Source: Neisseria animalis
GTDB lineage: Bacteria > Pseudomonadota > Gammaproteobacteria > Burkholderiales > Neisseriaceae
Direction: 5' to 3'
Length of the DNA: 64,000 nt
NCBI RefSeq assembly: GCF_900636515.1
Contig: NZ_LR134287.1
Location: forward strand, 2,046,001 to 2,110,000
Both the position numbers and the translations under genes were made by a program. Positions 17,624 through 26,732 of this stretch are shown piece by piece (positions within the stretch are counted from its first letter, which is position 1; every line of letters begins with the position of its first letter). A model generated the notes under the pieces. It searched no databases, had not been told where the DNA came from, and saw nothing but the letters and a program-made list of their open reading frames with translations.

Positions 17624-18319
17624 ATGAAAGCTATGATTTTGGCCGCCGGGCGCGGCGAACGGATGCGCCCGCTTACGGACACCTGCCCCAAACCGCTGCT
17701 GCGTGTCGGCAGCGAACCGCTTATCGGTTGGCATTTGCGCCGCCTGAAAAATGCAGGCATTACCGAAATCGTCATCAACCATGCTTGGCTGGGCGGGCAG
17801 ATTGAAGCAGAGCTGGGCAACGGCGCTCGTTACGGCGTTCACATTGCTTACTCTCCCGAACGCTCCGGCGGTTTGGAAACTGCGGGCGGTATTGCCACCG
17901 CCCTGCCGCTGTTGGGCGAACAGCCGTTTTTGGTGATCAACGGCGATGTTCTGACCGATATTGATTTTCAGACGGCCTTTACCGCGGCAGACGGCTTATC
18001 CGAACAAGGTCTGCTGGCTCATCTTTGGCTGGTGGACAATCCTCCGCATCACCCCGAGGGCGATTTCGGTCTGCTGCCCGACGGTCTGGCTGCTGCCGAC
18101 AACAAACAGGGAGAGGCGCTGACCTTCAGCGGTATGGGCGTGTACCATCCGTCGCTGCTCAAGCACACGCCTGCACATCAAGCCGCCAAACTCGCGCCGC
18201 TGCTGCGCGCAGCCATGGACAACCGCCAAGTCCGTGCGGAAAAACACCACGGTTTGTGGCTGGACGTAGGTACGGTCGAGCGGCTGGAAGAAGCCAACCG
18301 TCTTGCTGCCTCTTGGTAA
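17624..18319 (+). CDS. murU: N-acetylmuramate alpha-1-phosphate uridylyltransferase
   Basis: A 231-residue nucleotidyltransferase with the signature AAGRGERMRPLTDTCPKPLL at 7-26 and the metal-binding INGDVLTDIDF near 105-115. These features match MurU, which converts MurNAc-1-phosphate to UDP-MurNAc in the peptidoglycan recycling route that bypasses MurA/MurB. The partner kinase AmgK is encoded 25 kb away at 42986-43990, which supports the call. In Pseudomonas amgK and murU are adjacent. The alternative is a general sugar-phosphate nucleotidyltransferase. The ATG is at 17624. Confidence 0.9.
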   Translation: MKAMILAAGRGERMRPLTDTCPKPLLRVGSEPLIGWHLRRLKNAGITEIVINHAWLGGQIEAELGNGARYGVHIAYSPERSGGLETAGGIATALPLLGEQPFLVINGDVLTDIDFQTAFTAADGLSEQGLLAHLWLVDNPPHHPEGDFGLLPDGLAAADNKQGEALTFSGMGVYHPSLLKHTPAHQAAKLAPLLRAAMDNRQVRAEKHHGLWLDVGTVERLEEANRLAASW

Positions 18320-18637
18320 TCGATCCGACAGCCATTATCTGCACATCATTCCAATGGCGGCACATCGAAAGCTGCACACGCCGTGTATTTCAGATAAAAC
18401 GCTCTTATTCTCTTCACTCAGCCTTATTCTTTTGAAGATACACCGTTTTTGCGGCTGATGTCCAAAACCGCCATTCCGACCAAACGGCAGAAGCCGATAC
18501 TGCTGCCGCCTGCTCAGTCAGTATATGTTCAAACAATCTGCCAAACCGTGATGAAAACTGAATTACCGTCGCCGGCACCTGCCATGTTGTCGGCGGTTTC
18601 GCGGATTTATTCCACTTTTCCACATGCAAAAACACCT

Positions 18638-18702
18638 ATGCCGTCTGCAAAATACGGCATTGACTGTAATCGGGTCAAACACCGCATTTTGCAGACGGCA
18701 TA
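18638..18702. terminator. Inverted DUS pair
   Basis: TATGCCGTCTGCAAAAT and ATTTTGCAGACGGCATA face each other with a loop of about 30 bases. It lies 320 bp past murU, so the termination role is tentative. Confidence 0.45.
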
Positions 18703-18704
18703 AA

Positions 18705-18811
18705 TATAGTCGAATAAAATAAGAATGAGACAAGGCAGCGAAGCCGCAGACAGTAGACATAGTACGGCAAGGCAAAGCAACGCTGTATCATTCTTATTTT
18801 AAATGACTATA
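18705..18811 (+). repeat. CREE, 107 bp
   Basis: Intact copy with one internal change (CAGTAGACATAG instead of CAGTACACATAG). It starts two bases past a DUS hairpin. Confidence 0.92.
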
Positions 18812-18825
18812 TCATCGGCATCACG

Positions 18826-19035
18826 CAAAATAAAACAAAGCAGCAAAACCGCAGACAGTACAACAGCGGATTGGCTGCTTTGGCAGCTTAAATATAGTCG
18901 AATAAAATAAGAATGAGACAAGGCAGCGAAGCCGCAGACAGTACACATAGTACGGCAAGGCAAAGCAACGCTGTATCATTCTTATTTTAAATGACTATAG
19001 CCCTTTTCTTTGAGCAAGGACGCATCATTCCGTAT
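18826..19035 (+). repeat. Long-form CREE relic split by an intact CREE
   Basis: AACAAAGCAGCAAAACCGCAG followed by GCAGTA-type core and GGCAGCTT lies left of the CREE at 18893. GCCCTTTTCTTTGAGCAAGG and GCATCATT lie right of it. The two halves together match the relics at 9907 and 39141. Confidence 0.5.
18893..18999 (+). repeat. CREE, 107 bp, inside a CREE relic
   Basis: Intact consensus copy inserted in the decayed long-form element. Confidence 0.92.
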
Positions 19036-19049
19036 GGAACAGCCATAAC

Positions 19050-19077
19050 AAAAAAGCCTGCATACGCAGGCTTTTTT
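19050..19077 (-). terminator. Intrinsic terminator of ftsZ
   Basis: A GCCTGC stem with loop ATAC, flanked by six A and six T. It starts 5 bp past the ftsZ stop and works in either direction. It is not DUS-based, unlike most terminators here. Confidence 0.88.
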
Positions 19078-19081
19078 CAAA

Positions 19082-20257
19082 TTACTGTTCGGTATTTTGA
19101 TGGCGGCGCAAAATAGCGGGCACTTCAAAATCGTCCAAAACAGCTTGGTTGCCGAAGTCGGCAGCGGTCAGGTTCATACCGCGCGTACCGCGACCTGAAC
19201 GTACCAGACCTTCAATATTGCCCTGTTGCTGGATTTGCTCCGGCACGGTTTTTACCGCATTGGAAACCACCGCCGCAGGACTGCCGCTTTCTTTCAAACC
19301 GGTAGCGATGATGGTAACGCGAATAGCATCTTCGCTCATGTTTTCATCTTCCGCCGTACCGACTTTGCATTCCGCATCAGGATGGGCATTGGAGTTGACC
19401 GCTTTCATGATTTCGCGGTATTCGGACATTTTCAGACAGCCCGGTGCAGTAGTGATGTTCACCAAAATGCCGCGTGCGCCGTCTAAGGTTACATCATCCA
19501 AGAACGGGCTGGAAATCGCTTGTTCGGTTGCCAGACGCGCACGATCGATACCTTGTGCGAAACCCGAACCCATCATGGCCATGCCTTTGATACCCATCAC
19601 ATTTTTTACATCGGCAAAGTCCAAGTTCATAAAGCCCGGACGGGTAACGACTTCCGAAATACCGGCCACGGCATCGCGCAATACGGTATCTGCCAAACGG
19701 AACACTTCGCGCATATTGGCATCTTCGCCCAATACGTCGAACAATTTGTCATTCGGGATAACAATCAGCGAGTCAACATTGGCTTTCAACTGCTCCAAGC
19801 CTGCTGCGGCAACATTGACACGTTTGTTACCTTCCAAACCGAACGGACGGCTCACGACTGCTACGGTCAGGATACCCATTTCTTTGGCAATTTCAGCCAC
19901 TACCGGAGCAGAACCGGTACCGGTACCGCCACCCATGCCGGTGGTAATGAACAGCAGGTTTGCGCCGCGGATGGCATCTTCAATCACTTCGCGCTCTTCT
20001 TGCGCTGCCGCACGGCCGATTTCGGGATTTGCGCCCGCACCCAAACCTTTGGTCAGGTTTGTACCCAACTGGATACGCTTGGCGGCTTTGTTTTGACCCA
20101 AAGACTGCGCATCGGTATTGGCACTGATTAAATCTACGCCTTGAATAGTGTTTTCCACCATATTGTTGATGGCATTACAGCCACCGCCGCCCAAACCGAT
20201 TACTTTAATTACCACTGGGCCGGTAACTGACTCGGCTACATCGTAAACAAAATCCAT
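19082..20257 (-). CDS. ftsZ: Cell division protein FtsZ
   Basis: FtsZ (391 residues) is the tubulin-like GTPase that forms the division ring at midcell. The GTP-binding signature GGGTGTGS is at 109-116, with the earlier GLGGGGCNAINNM at 21-33. A variable linker leads to the C-terminal peptide DFEVPAILRR that binds FtsA and ZipA. A strong ribosome-binding site (GGAGGAG) precedes the ATG at 20257. It is the last gene of the leftward murC-ddl-ftsQ-ftsA-ftsZ block. A stem at 20361-20390 between ftsA and ftsZ may adjust their relative expression. Confidence 0.99.
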   Translation of the reverse strand: MDFVYDVAESVTGPVVIKVIGLGGGGCNAINNMVENTIQGVDLISANTDAQSLGQNKAAKRIQLGTNLTKGLGAGANPEIGRAAAQEEREVIEDAIRGANLLFITTGMGGGTGTGSAPVVAEIAKEMGILTVAVVSRPFGLEGNKRVNVAAAGLEQLKANVDSLIVIPNDKLFDVLGEDANMREVFRLADTVLRDAVAGISEVVTRPGFMNLDFADVKNVMGIKGMAMMGSGFAQGIDRARLATEQAISSPFLDDVTLDGARGILVNITTAPGCLKMSEYREIMKAVNSNAHPDAECKVGTAEDENMSEDAIRVTIIATGLKESGSPAAVVSNAVKTVPEQIQQQGNIEGLVRSGRGTRGMNLTAADFGNQAVLDDFEVPAILRRHQNTEQ

Positions 20258-20360
20258 TCGTATGCTCCTCCGCGCTCTGTTTTGAGGACGGTTTATTCAT
20301 TCAACAATCTTTTACATTATATAAGAAGTATCTGCACGCTGGCAAAATACTTCTTATTAT

Positions 20361-20390
20361 CAGGCCGTCATGACTTTTACAGACGGCCTG
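20361..20390 (-). terminator. DUS-like stem between ftsA and ftsZ
   Basis: CAGGCCGTC and GACGGCCTG arms with a 12-base loop, 36 bp past the ftsA stop and followed by TTTT. Partial attenuation before ftsZ is an inference. Confidence 0.55.
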
Positions 20391-20425
20391 TTTTGGTAAA
20401 AATCAGACAGTTTCCGGTTTTACGC

Positions 20426-21670
20426 TTAGAAAGTATCGCTCAACCATTTTTTGATTCTTGCCCATACGCCCATCTGGTCGCCATGATCGCCGACCACTAC
20501 CGCGCCGCTTACCGGACTGCCGTCTTCTTCGCCGCGCGCGGCTTCCAACAAGCCGATGGCCGTGGCGTAACGGGGATTGCGGACACGCTCGGAAACTCCG
20601 CCGATTTCATGAGGAATACCGATACGCGCCGGCAGGTTGAAAATTTCTTCTGCCAATTCGACAATACCGTTGAGCATGGACGCTCCGCCGGTCAGCACGA
20701 TGCCCGAAGTCAGCACTTCTTCCGGGAAACCTGCACGGCGCAGTTCGTTCAGCGTCAGTTCCAAAATTTCTTCCACGCGCGGCCCGATGACGCTGGCCAA
20801 CACGCGGCGCGAGATTTGGCGCGGATTCCGATCGCCCACGCTCGGCACTTCTACCATTTCATCTAAATCTTCCATGGTCGGAATGGCCGCGCCATAGTGG
20901 ATTTTGATGTATTCGGCGGCATTTTGCGGGGTACGCAGTGCTTGAGCCAAATCTTTGGTAATCAAATCGCCGGCCACGGGAATGACGGCAGTATGGCGGA
21001 TAGCGCCGTTGGTGTAAACGGCGATGTCGGTTGTTCCGCCGCCGATGTCGATAACGCACACGCCCAAATCTTTTTCATCTTCGGTCAGCACCGCTTGGCT
21101 GCTTGCCAGCGGCTGAAGCATAATCTGCTCCATTTGCAAGCCGCAGCGGTGGATACATTTTTGGATATTCTGTAAGGCGGTATTCGCGCCGGTAATGATG
21201 TGCACGCGGGTTTCCAAACGCACGCCGCTCATGCCGATAGGCTCTTTAACGCCCGGCTGGTTATCGATGATGTATTCCTGAACCACAGTATGCAGGATAT
21301 TGTGCTCGGAAGGAATTTTAACGGCTTTGGCGCTTTCGATGGTGCGGTCGATGTCTGCTTGCGACACTTCGCCGTTGGTGATTTTTACCACGCCTTCGGA
21401 ATTAATGCTGCGAATATGGTTGCCGGCAATACCGGTGGTAACATGGGTAATTTTGGTATCGGCCATCAACTCGGCTTCGTGCACCGCCTGCTGAATTGCC
21501 TGTGCGGTAGCGTCGATATTGGTAACCATACCGGCTTTCAGGCCGCGCGACGGTGCCTGACCCAAACCGACGATATGGATTTCATTATCTTCCTGCACTT
21601 CGCCGATAAGCGCGATAACTTTGGACGTACCGATATCTAACGCGCTGATGTATTTGTTTTGCTGTTCCAT
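20426..21670 (-). CDS. ftsA: Cell division protein FtsA
   Basis: FtsA (414 residues) is the actin-fold ATPase that tethers FtsZ to the membrane and recruits later divisome proteins. The phosphate-binding motif SALDIGTSKVIALIGE is at 9-24, and the second motif VIDIGGGTTDIAVY lies near 205. The SHS2 (1C) insertion typical of FtsA is present, and the C-terminus ends in an amphipathic membrane-targeting helix (WARIKKWLSDTF). The ATG is at 21670. It follows ftsQ by 58 bp and precedes ftsZ. Confidence 0.98.
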   Translation of the reverse strand: MEQQNKYISALDIGTSKVIALIGEVQEDNEIHIVGLGQAPSRGLKAGMVTNIDATAQAIQQAVHEAELMADTKITHVTTGIAGNHIRSINSEGVVKITNGEVSQADIDRTIESAKAVKIPSEHNILHTVVQEYIIDNQPGVKEPIGMSGVRLETRVHIITGANTALQNIQKCIHRCGLQMEQIMLQPLASSQAVLTEDEKDLGVCVIDIGGGTTDIAVYTNGAIRHTAVIPVAGDLITKDLAQALRTPQNAAEYIKIHYGAAIPTMEDLDEMVEVPSVGDRNPRQISRRVLASVIGPRVEEILELTLNELRRAGFPEEVLTSGIVLTGGASMLNGIVELAEEIFNLPARIGIPHEIGGVSERVRNPRYATAIGLLEAARGEEDGSPVSGAVVVGDHGDQMGVWARIKKWLSDTF

Positions 21671-21713
21671 AAATTCCCATTCATTTCGCTAAATGTTATC
21701 TGTTTTGTTCTGT

Positions 21714-21743
21714 CAGGCCGTCTGCAAATTATTCGGACGGCCT
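21714..21743 (-). terminator. DUS stem at the 3' end of ftsQ
   Basis: CAGGCCGTC pairs with GACGGCCTG, overlapping the last ftsQ codons. It lies within the operon, so it more likely stabilises or attenuates the transcript than ends it fully. Confidence 0.45.
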
Positions 21744-22445
21744 GTCTGAGGTAGGTTTGTGACGCACGGAAAATCCGTCTTTATAACGCATATCTACATA
21801 AAGCAGGCTGTCGCGCTGTTTTTCCAGCAAGGCAGGCCATGCTTCGGCAAAATGCCGGAGGCGTTGTGTCTCGTTTTCCCTGCCCAGCCGCACGGTAATG
21901 CCGTTGTCCAGCACAACCTGCCATGCCGAGCGGGGCGTATAAATCAGTTTGTTGATGGTCAGACCTAGGGAATCCAAAATATCGGCAAACTCCCGATAAT
22001 GTCTGACCATGTCTTTGCCGGTATTCGGCTCGCCTGAAAACAGTGGCAAATTTTCTTCAACTTCGGCTTGGAAAACATTGCCTTTGGTGTCCAGCAAACC
22101 GCCGCTCTGCCATCGGGCAAGCGGGATACGTTCTTCCAAGATAATCTCTACCGTATCCGGCAGACGGCGGCGCACCAAAACGGAATCCGTCCATGCCAGC
22201 TTTTGAAAAGCCTCGCCCGCACCATGTACGTCGGCACGGAAAATGTTGCCACGCATATATTGTTGGGCAATATTTTGCAGCTCTTTGCCGTCTGAATATT
22301 TCAGCTTACCTTGAATGGCTACCTGTTTCACCGGAAAGTGGTCGGAATTGTATACCCATGCCACGCCCGTACCGATCAGCAGCAACACCATCAGCACCAT
22401 CAGCCAGCGGGTCAGCCGCCCCATTGCAGTTGCATCATCCCACAT
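21729..22445 (-). CDS. ftsQ: Cell division protein FtsQ
   Basis: A 238-residue single-pass inner-membrane divisome protein. A short cytoplasmic tail is followed by one transmembrane helix (about 11-31), a POTRA domain (FPVKQVAIQGKLKYSDG onward) and the FtsQ beta domain. It links early ring proteins to FtsB/FtsL and FtsW/FtsI. The ATG at 22445 overlaps the end of ddl by 11 bp, suggesting translational coupling. The C-terminal residues are encoded within a DUS stem. Confidence 0.94.
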   Translation of the reverse strand: MWDDATAMGRLTRWLMVLMVLLLIGTGVAWVYNSDHFPVKQVAIQGKLKYSDGKELQNIAQQYMRGNIFRADVHGAGEAFQKLAWTDSVLVRRRLPDTVEIILEERIPLARWQSGGLLDTKGNVFQAEVEENLPLFSGEPNTGKDMVRHYREFADILDSLGLTINKLIYTPRSAWQVVLDNGITVRLGRENETQRLRHFAEAWPALLEKQRDSLLYVDMRYKDGFSVRHKPTSDRPSE

Positions 22446-23346
22446 GAGCAGTTTTCAAAATTTCAATACATAAATCGGCGAAATCCATGCCTACCTGTGC
22501 TGCGGACTTCGGTACCAAACTGTGATCGGTCATACCCGGCAGGGTGTTGATTTCCAACAAATATAATTTGCCGTCTGTATCTTTCAGAAAATCCACACGC
22601 GAGCAGCCTTGTGCGCCGACTGCCTGCGCGCCGCGCACAGCCAATTCGCGCATGAGCTGCTCGTCTGCTTCGCTCAAATCGGACGGACATTGGTAAACGG
22701 TATCGTTGCGGTTGTATTTGGCTTCGTAATCGTAAAATTCAGTAGCCGGAATGATGCGGATACTCGGCAAAGCGTGGCCGCACAATACCGGACAGGAATA
22801 CTCTCCGCCACCGACAAAGCGTTCGGCGATGATTTCGCCCTGCAGGTGTTTCAATTCCTGATATACCGTTTGCAGACGGCCTGCTTCTTTGACTTTGACC
22901 ACCCCTACGCTGCTGCCTTCCGCTGCGGGCTTCACAAACATCGGCAAACCCAGCTTGCGCTCAATTTCGGCAAAATCGCTGTCATCGTGCAAGACGGCAA
23001 ATTCCGGCACGGGCAGACCCAAAGCCTGCCAAATCAGCTTGCTGCGGTATTTGTCCATACCGATGGCAGAGGCAGTCACACCACTGCCGGTGTAGGGAAT
23101 ACCCAGCAGCTCCAATGCGCCCTGCACGGCGCCGTCTTCGCCGTAAGTGCCATGCAGGATATTGAATGCCGTCTGAAAGCCCTGTGCTTTCAGCTCGCCC
23201 AGCGGCGTTTCTTTAGGATCGAACGTGTGCGCGTCTATACCCTTGCTCCGCAAGGCTGCCACAATCGCTGCGCCGCTTGCCAGCGACACTTCACGCTCAC
23301 TGGAGAAGCCGCCTGCCAATACGGCAACTTTACCAAAATTTTGCAT
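22435..23346 (-). CDS. ddl: D-alanine--D-alanine ligase
   Basis: Ddl (303 residues) is an ATP-grasp enzyme that makes D-Ala-D-Ala for addition by MurF. The N-terminal VLAGGFSSEREVSLASG (9-25), the glycine-rich EGSSVGVVKV ATP loop and the C-terminal LLEINTLPGMTDHSLVP metal/phosphate motif are all intact. The size fits DdlB. The ATG at 23346 is chosen (MQNFGKVAVLAGG); an in-frame extension to 23403 lacks support. It lies 154 bp downstream of murC and overlaps ftsQ. Confidence 0.97.
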   Translation of the reverse strand: MQNFGKVAVLAGGFSSEREVSLASGAAIVAALRSKGIDAHTFDPKETPLGELKAQGFQTAFNILHGTYGEDGAVQGALELLGIPYTGSGVTASAIGMDKYRSKLIWQALGLPVPEFAVLHDDSDFAEIERKLGLPMFVKPAAEGSSVGVVKVKEAGRLQTVYQELKHLQGEIIAERFVGGGEYSCPVLCGHALPSIRIIPATEFYDYEAKYNRNDTVYQCPSDLSEADEQLMRELAVRGAQAVGAQGCSRVDFLKDTDGKLYLLEINTLPGMTDHSLVPKSAAQVGMDFADLCIEILKTAHVG

Positions 23347-23450
23347 ATTGTCTTTCTGTATTTTATTTTGTTGCAGACTGCCGTCCCATATCGGGAAGTG
23401 CAATCTGCTTTTATTATCATTATATGTTAATTGTATAACAAATACGCACT

Positions 23451-23490
23451 TTTGCAGACGGCTTTCAGCGTTTCATGCCGTCTGCAAAAT
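23451..23490 (-). terminator. Inverted DUS pair between murC and ddl
   Basis: TTTTGCAGACGGC and GCCGTCTGCAAAAT in a head-to-head stem. Its position inside the operon suggests attenuation or a DUS for uptake only. Confidence 0.45.
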
Positions 23491-23500
23491 GCCTTACTGA

Positions 23501-24907
23501 TTATTTGGCGGTCATATCCACCAATGCCTGAGGCACACGATTGATACTGCCCGCGCCCATGTTCAGCAACACATCTCCGTCTTTGAGAATATCCAGCAGC
23601 ATTTGCGGCAAATCGCCCACTTCCGCACAATACAGCGGTTCGACTTTACCGTATGCCCGGATACTGCGCGCCAATGCGCGGCTGTCTGCTTCGGCAATCG
23701 GCGCTTCTCCTGCGGCATACACTTCGGTCAGCACCAGCGCGTCCACCGTGTTCAACACTTTGGTAAAATCTTCAAACAAATCGCGTGTACGGCTGTAACG
23801 GTGCGGCTGGAAGGCCAGTACCAAACGTTTTTCGGGATATGCGCCGCGCGCCGCCGATAAGGTTGCCGCCATTTCTACGGGGTGGTGTCCGTAATCGTCC
23901 ACCACCAATGCGGTTCCGCCGTTCGGCAAAGCGATATCGCCGTATTTTTGGAAACGGCGGCCGACACCTTCAAAGCCCAACAAGCCTGCCTGAATAGCTT
24001 CTACCGATGCACCCACTTCCAATGCCACACTGATGGCAGCGAGTGCGTTTAAGACATTGTGGCGACCGGGCATATTCAATACCACTTCAAACGGCTCTTG
24101 CTCGTGGCCTTTCATGTTCACGTGCACCGTAAACTTCATTTGTGCGCCGATATTTTCGATGTCTGTCGCGTAAACATCGGCGGTATCTTCCAAGCCGTAA
24201 GTGGCATAAGGTTTGCTGACTTTCGGCAAAATCGCACGGACGTGTTCGCTGTCGATACACAAGAACGCTTTACCGTAAAACGGCATACGGTGGATAAAAT
24301 CGATAAACGCCTGATGCAGCTTATCCACACTGTGTCCGTAAGTATCCATGTGGTCTTCGTCGATATTGGTCACCACCGACATAATCGGAGTCAGGTGCAG
24401 GAACGAAGCATCGGATTCGTCCGCCTCAGCCACAATATATTCGCCTTTACCCAAGCGGGCGTTTGTTCCCGCCGCATTCAATTTACCGCCGATGACGAAA
24501 GTCGGATCAAGACCTGCCGCGCCCAAAATCGAAGCCGTCAGGCTGGTGGTCGTGGTTTTGCCGTGCGTACCGGCAATGGCAATGCCGTCGCGGAAGCGCA
24601 TCAATTCGGCCAGCATCAGCGCACGCGGGATAACCGGAATCTGCTGTTCCTGAGCCGCCACCACTTCGGGATTGTCTTTTTGCACCGCAGTGGAAGTCAC
24701 CACCACATCTGCACCATTAACATGCTCTGCAGTATGGCCGGGATAGACTTGAATGCCCAAGCTGCTCAAATGTTCAGTCATTGCGCTGCGTGCCTGATCC
24801 GAACCGGAAACCTTAAAGCCCAAATTGTGCAACACTTCGGCAATGCCGCTCATACCCGAGCCGCCGATGCCGACAAAGTGAATATTGGTTACTCGATTTT
24901 TCATCAT
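23501..24907 (-). CDS. murC: UDP-N-acetylmuramate--L-alanine ligase
   Basis: MurC (468 residues) is a cytoplasmic Mur ligase that adds L-Ala to UDP-MurNAc. The N-terminal Rossmann motif [17 protein letters not shown] is at 10-26, the ATP loop GTHGKTTTT lies near 115, and the Mur-ligase histidine/asparagine segment is present ([13 protein letters not shown]). GGGA precedes the tandem ATG at 24907, the same [16 protein letters not shown] start as in meningococcus. In other neisseriae murC directly follows murG. Here it heads a separate block about 23 kb from murG, with a candidate promoter of its own at about 24978-25000. Confidence 0.97.
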   Translation of the reverse strand: MMKNRVTNIHFVGIGGSGMSGIAEVLHNLGFKVSGSDQARSAMTEHLSSLGIQVYPGHTAEHVNGADVVVTSTAVQKDNPEVVAAQEQQIPVIPRALMLAELMRFRDGIAIAGTHGKTTTTSLTASILGAAGLDPTFVIGGKLNAAGTNARLGKGEYIVAEADESDASFLHLTPIMSVVTNIDEDHMDTYGHSVDKLHQAFIDFIHRMPFYGKAFLCIDSEHVRAILPKVSKPYATYGLEDTADVYATDIENIGAQMKFTVHVNMKGHEQEPFEVVLNMPGRHNVLNALAAISVALEVGASVEAIQAGLLGFEGVGRRFQKYGDIALPNGGTALVVDDYGHHPVEMAATLSAARGAYPEKRLVLAFQPHRYSRTRDLFEDFTKVLNTVDALVLTEVYAAGEAPIAEADSRALARSIRAYGKVEPLYCAEVGDLPQMLLDILKDGDVLLNMGAGSINRVPQALVDMTAK

Positions 24908-24977
24908 GGCTGCTATCCCGAAAATTCTACATAAAACTGCTATTTTAAAGGGCTGCGGCAATCTGCGCCATTGTTTT

Positions 24978-25006
24978 ATTGTAAAGGATTTTTAACAAAT
25001 CAAAAC
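24978..25006 (-). promoter_or_regulatory. Candidate murC promoter
   Basis: Reading leftward, TACAAT at 24983-24978 is a good -10 box. The -35 region is weak (GGTTTT or TTGATT). The -10 lies about 70 bp from the murC start. It would supply the block that has been separated from the mraZ promoter. Confidence 0.4.
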
Positions 25007-25370
25007 CGATTATATTCAAGTTTGCCACACGTTGTTTTTCATGCCTGCAAACCGCCTGCCACGCCGCTTTCATGCCGTCTGCAAAACAGAAAAACGCAAA
25101 GCGGAAGCACAGCCCTTGTTACCCGCAAGCACCTTGCAAACCATCACTTCTTTCCAAGCCGGAAAGGCCGTCTGCAAAACCGTTACAGTGGTTTCGATTC
25201 CGATGCGGCAAGACCGTAACAAGTTATGCAGCAAAACCCGCCAAGCCGTATCAAACCAAATAGGAAAAAACTGTACCACTTGGCCACACCACACTTCCCA
25301 ACGGCAATCCATTTTCATAATTTTCACATCGATTACACAGTCGGCAGCTATAACCGCTCACAGCCGAACA

Positions 25371-25438
25371 AAAGGCCGTCTGCATTTTGGCTTGCCGCAA
25401 CATGATTGATGCGAAACCAATATACAGACGGCCTTTTA
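25371..25438 (-). terminator. DUS hairpin terminator after sspB
   Basis: AAAGGCCGTCTGCAT and ATACAGACGGCCTTTT with a loop of about 40 bases, 13 bp past the sspB stop. Confidence 0.6.
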
Positions 25439-25450
25439 TTCTTTTTGCCA

Positions 25451-25876
25451 CTATTTGACCAGCTTCAAACCCTTCTTCGGCGAGGCCGGTTCAGATTGCA
25501 CCGCTGCTTTTTCATCTGTATCCGCCAATTCGGATTGTGCGGTGGCGGTTTGCTCGTCAGGCCGGTATTCTTCCAATTCAAAACCCAAGCCCTCGCCGCT
25601 CTCCCGGGCAAAAATATGGACAACATGCCCGACCGGAATCCAAATATCGTGAGACACCCCGCTGAAACGGGCCGCGAAATGAACCCAATCATTATCAATC
25701 GTCAGATTCGAACTGGCTACCGGGCCGATATTTAGCACGATTTGCCCGTCTTTCACATATTGTCCCGGCACGCGCGTATGCTCGTTTACCCATGCGAGAA
25801 TATGCGGTGTTTGATTGTTATCCAAACACCATTCATACATCGCACGCAAAAAATAAGGCTTGGTCGAAGTTGTCAT
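25451..25876 (-). CDS. sspB: ClpXP protease specificity-enhancing factor SspB
   Basis: A 141-residue adaptor that binds ssrA-tagged proteins and delivers them to ClpXP. The conserved tag-binding domain covers about 1-110 (TKPYFLRAMYEWCLDNNQTP, then HFAARFSGVSHDIWIPVGHV). A flexible acidic linker follows, then a short C-terminal ClpX-binding tail (GLKLVK). The start is the ATG at 25876; a TTG one codon upstream is less likely. It lies 13 bp downstream of sspA on the same strand, as the usual sspAB pair. Confidence 0.96.
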   Translation of the reverse strand: MTTSTKPYFLRAMYEWCLDNNQTPHILAWVNEHTRVPGQYVKDGQIVLNIGPVASSNLTIDNDWVHFAARFSGVSHDIWIPVGHVVHIFARESGEGLGFELEEYRPDEQTATAQSELADTDEKAAVQSEPASPKKGLKLVK

Positions 25877-25889
25877 CAATCACTCCGGC

Positions 25890-26495
25890 TTAACGGCGCA
25901 TGGCTTTTTCAGCAGGGGTCAGCGCCTCGATAAAGGCTTCACGCTGAAAAATACGTTCGGCATATTTCAATAAAGGCGCGGCAGTTTTGCCAAGTTTGAT
26001 GTCGTAATAATCCAAACGCCACAACAACGGTGCCAAGGCAACATCAATCATGGAAAAATCATCGCCCAAAATGTATTTGTTTTTCGCAAAAGCAGGAGCA
26101 AGCATGGTCAAACCGTTGCCGATGGCTTCGCGGGCTTTTGCCTGTTCTTTATTGCTTGCTTCTGGGTTTTCCAAAACCTGCACCAGACTAAACAATTCTT
26201 TTTCCATACGGTGCAGCACCAAGCGACCACGACCGCGCATCACCGGATCGCCCGGCATCAGCTGCGGATGCGGAAAACGCTCATCGATGTATTCATTGAT
26301 AATATTAGACTCATGCAAAACCAAATCACGCTCAACCAGCACCGGCACTTGGTTATACGGATTCATTATCGCCAAATCTTCGGGCTTATTGAAAATATCC
26401 ACGTCTTTAATTTCAAAATCCATGCCTTTTTCATATAACACAAAACGGCAACGCTGACTGAACGGGCAAGTAATGCCTGAATATAATGTCATCAT
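25890..26495 (-). CDS. sspA: Stringent starvation protein A
   Basis: A 201-residue glutathione-S-transferase-fold protein that associates with RNA polymerase and influences stress and stationary-phase transcription. The thioredoxin-like N-terminal half starts MMTLYSGITCPFSQRCRFVL, includes the NPYNQVPVL segment, and the helical C-terminal domain is complete. SspA proteins are not normally active transferases. The ATG at 26495 is chosen over an in-frame codon 15 residues upstream, which would fall in a DUS. It is followed by sspB. petABC lies upstream with a hairpin between. Confidence 0.95.
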   Translation of the reverse strand: MMTLYSGITCPFSQRCRFVLYEKGMDFEIKDVDIFNKPEDLAIMNPYNQVPVLVERDLVLHESNIINEYIDERFPHPQLMPGDPVMRGRGRLVLHRMEKELFSLVQVLENPEASNKEQAKAREAIGNGLTMLAPAFAKNKYILGDDFSMIDVALAPLLWRLDYYDIKLGKTAAPLLKYAERIFQREAFIEALTPAEKAMRR

Positions 26496-26683
26496 GGTAT
26501 TTGCTCCTGACAGCCGTTTTTGCAGACGGCCTTTATCCAATATAGAAACTTAATTATGCGATTATAGCCGATTGCGGTTTTTAAATCCAGAAATTCAATA
26601 TAACCATATGATTTTAAATCATATATTTTAATGTTTGCCATAAGCAGCAAGCATCTGTTCTCGCCATATAAAAAGGGTAAATA

Positions 26684-26715
26684 AAAAGAGCAAACCCTTG
26701 CGGATTTGCCCTTTT
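26684..26715. terminator. Hairpin between petC and sspA
   Basis: Imperfect inverted repeat AGAGCAAACCC / GGATTTGCCCTTTT, 18 bp past the petC stop and followed by T residues on either strand. Confidence 0.6.
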
Positions 26716-26732
26716 GTCTGAATCTGAACCGA

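Larger units (their letters stand above)
18320..19049. other. Repeat-filled gap between murU and ftsZ
   Basis: About 730 bp without a gene. It holds a DUS hairpin (18638-18702), two intact CREEs in the same orientation, and a long-form CREE relic that encloses the second of them. Confidence 0.75.
24908..25450. other. murC-sspB gap
   Basis: No gene. It holds two lone DUS (near 25074 and 25168), the DUS hairpin that ends sspB and, near murC, an AT-rich promoter candidate. Confidence 0.65.
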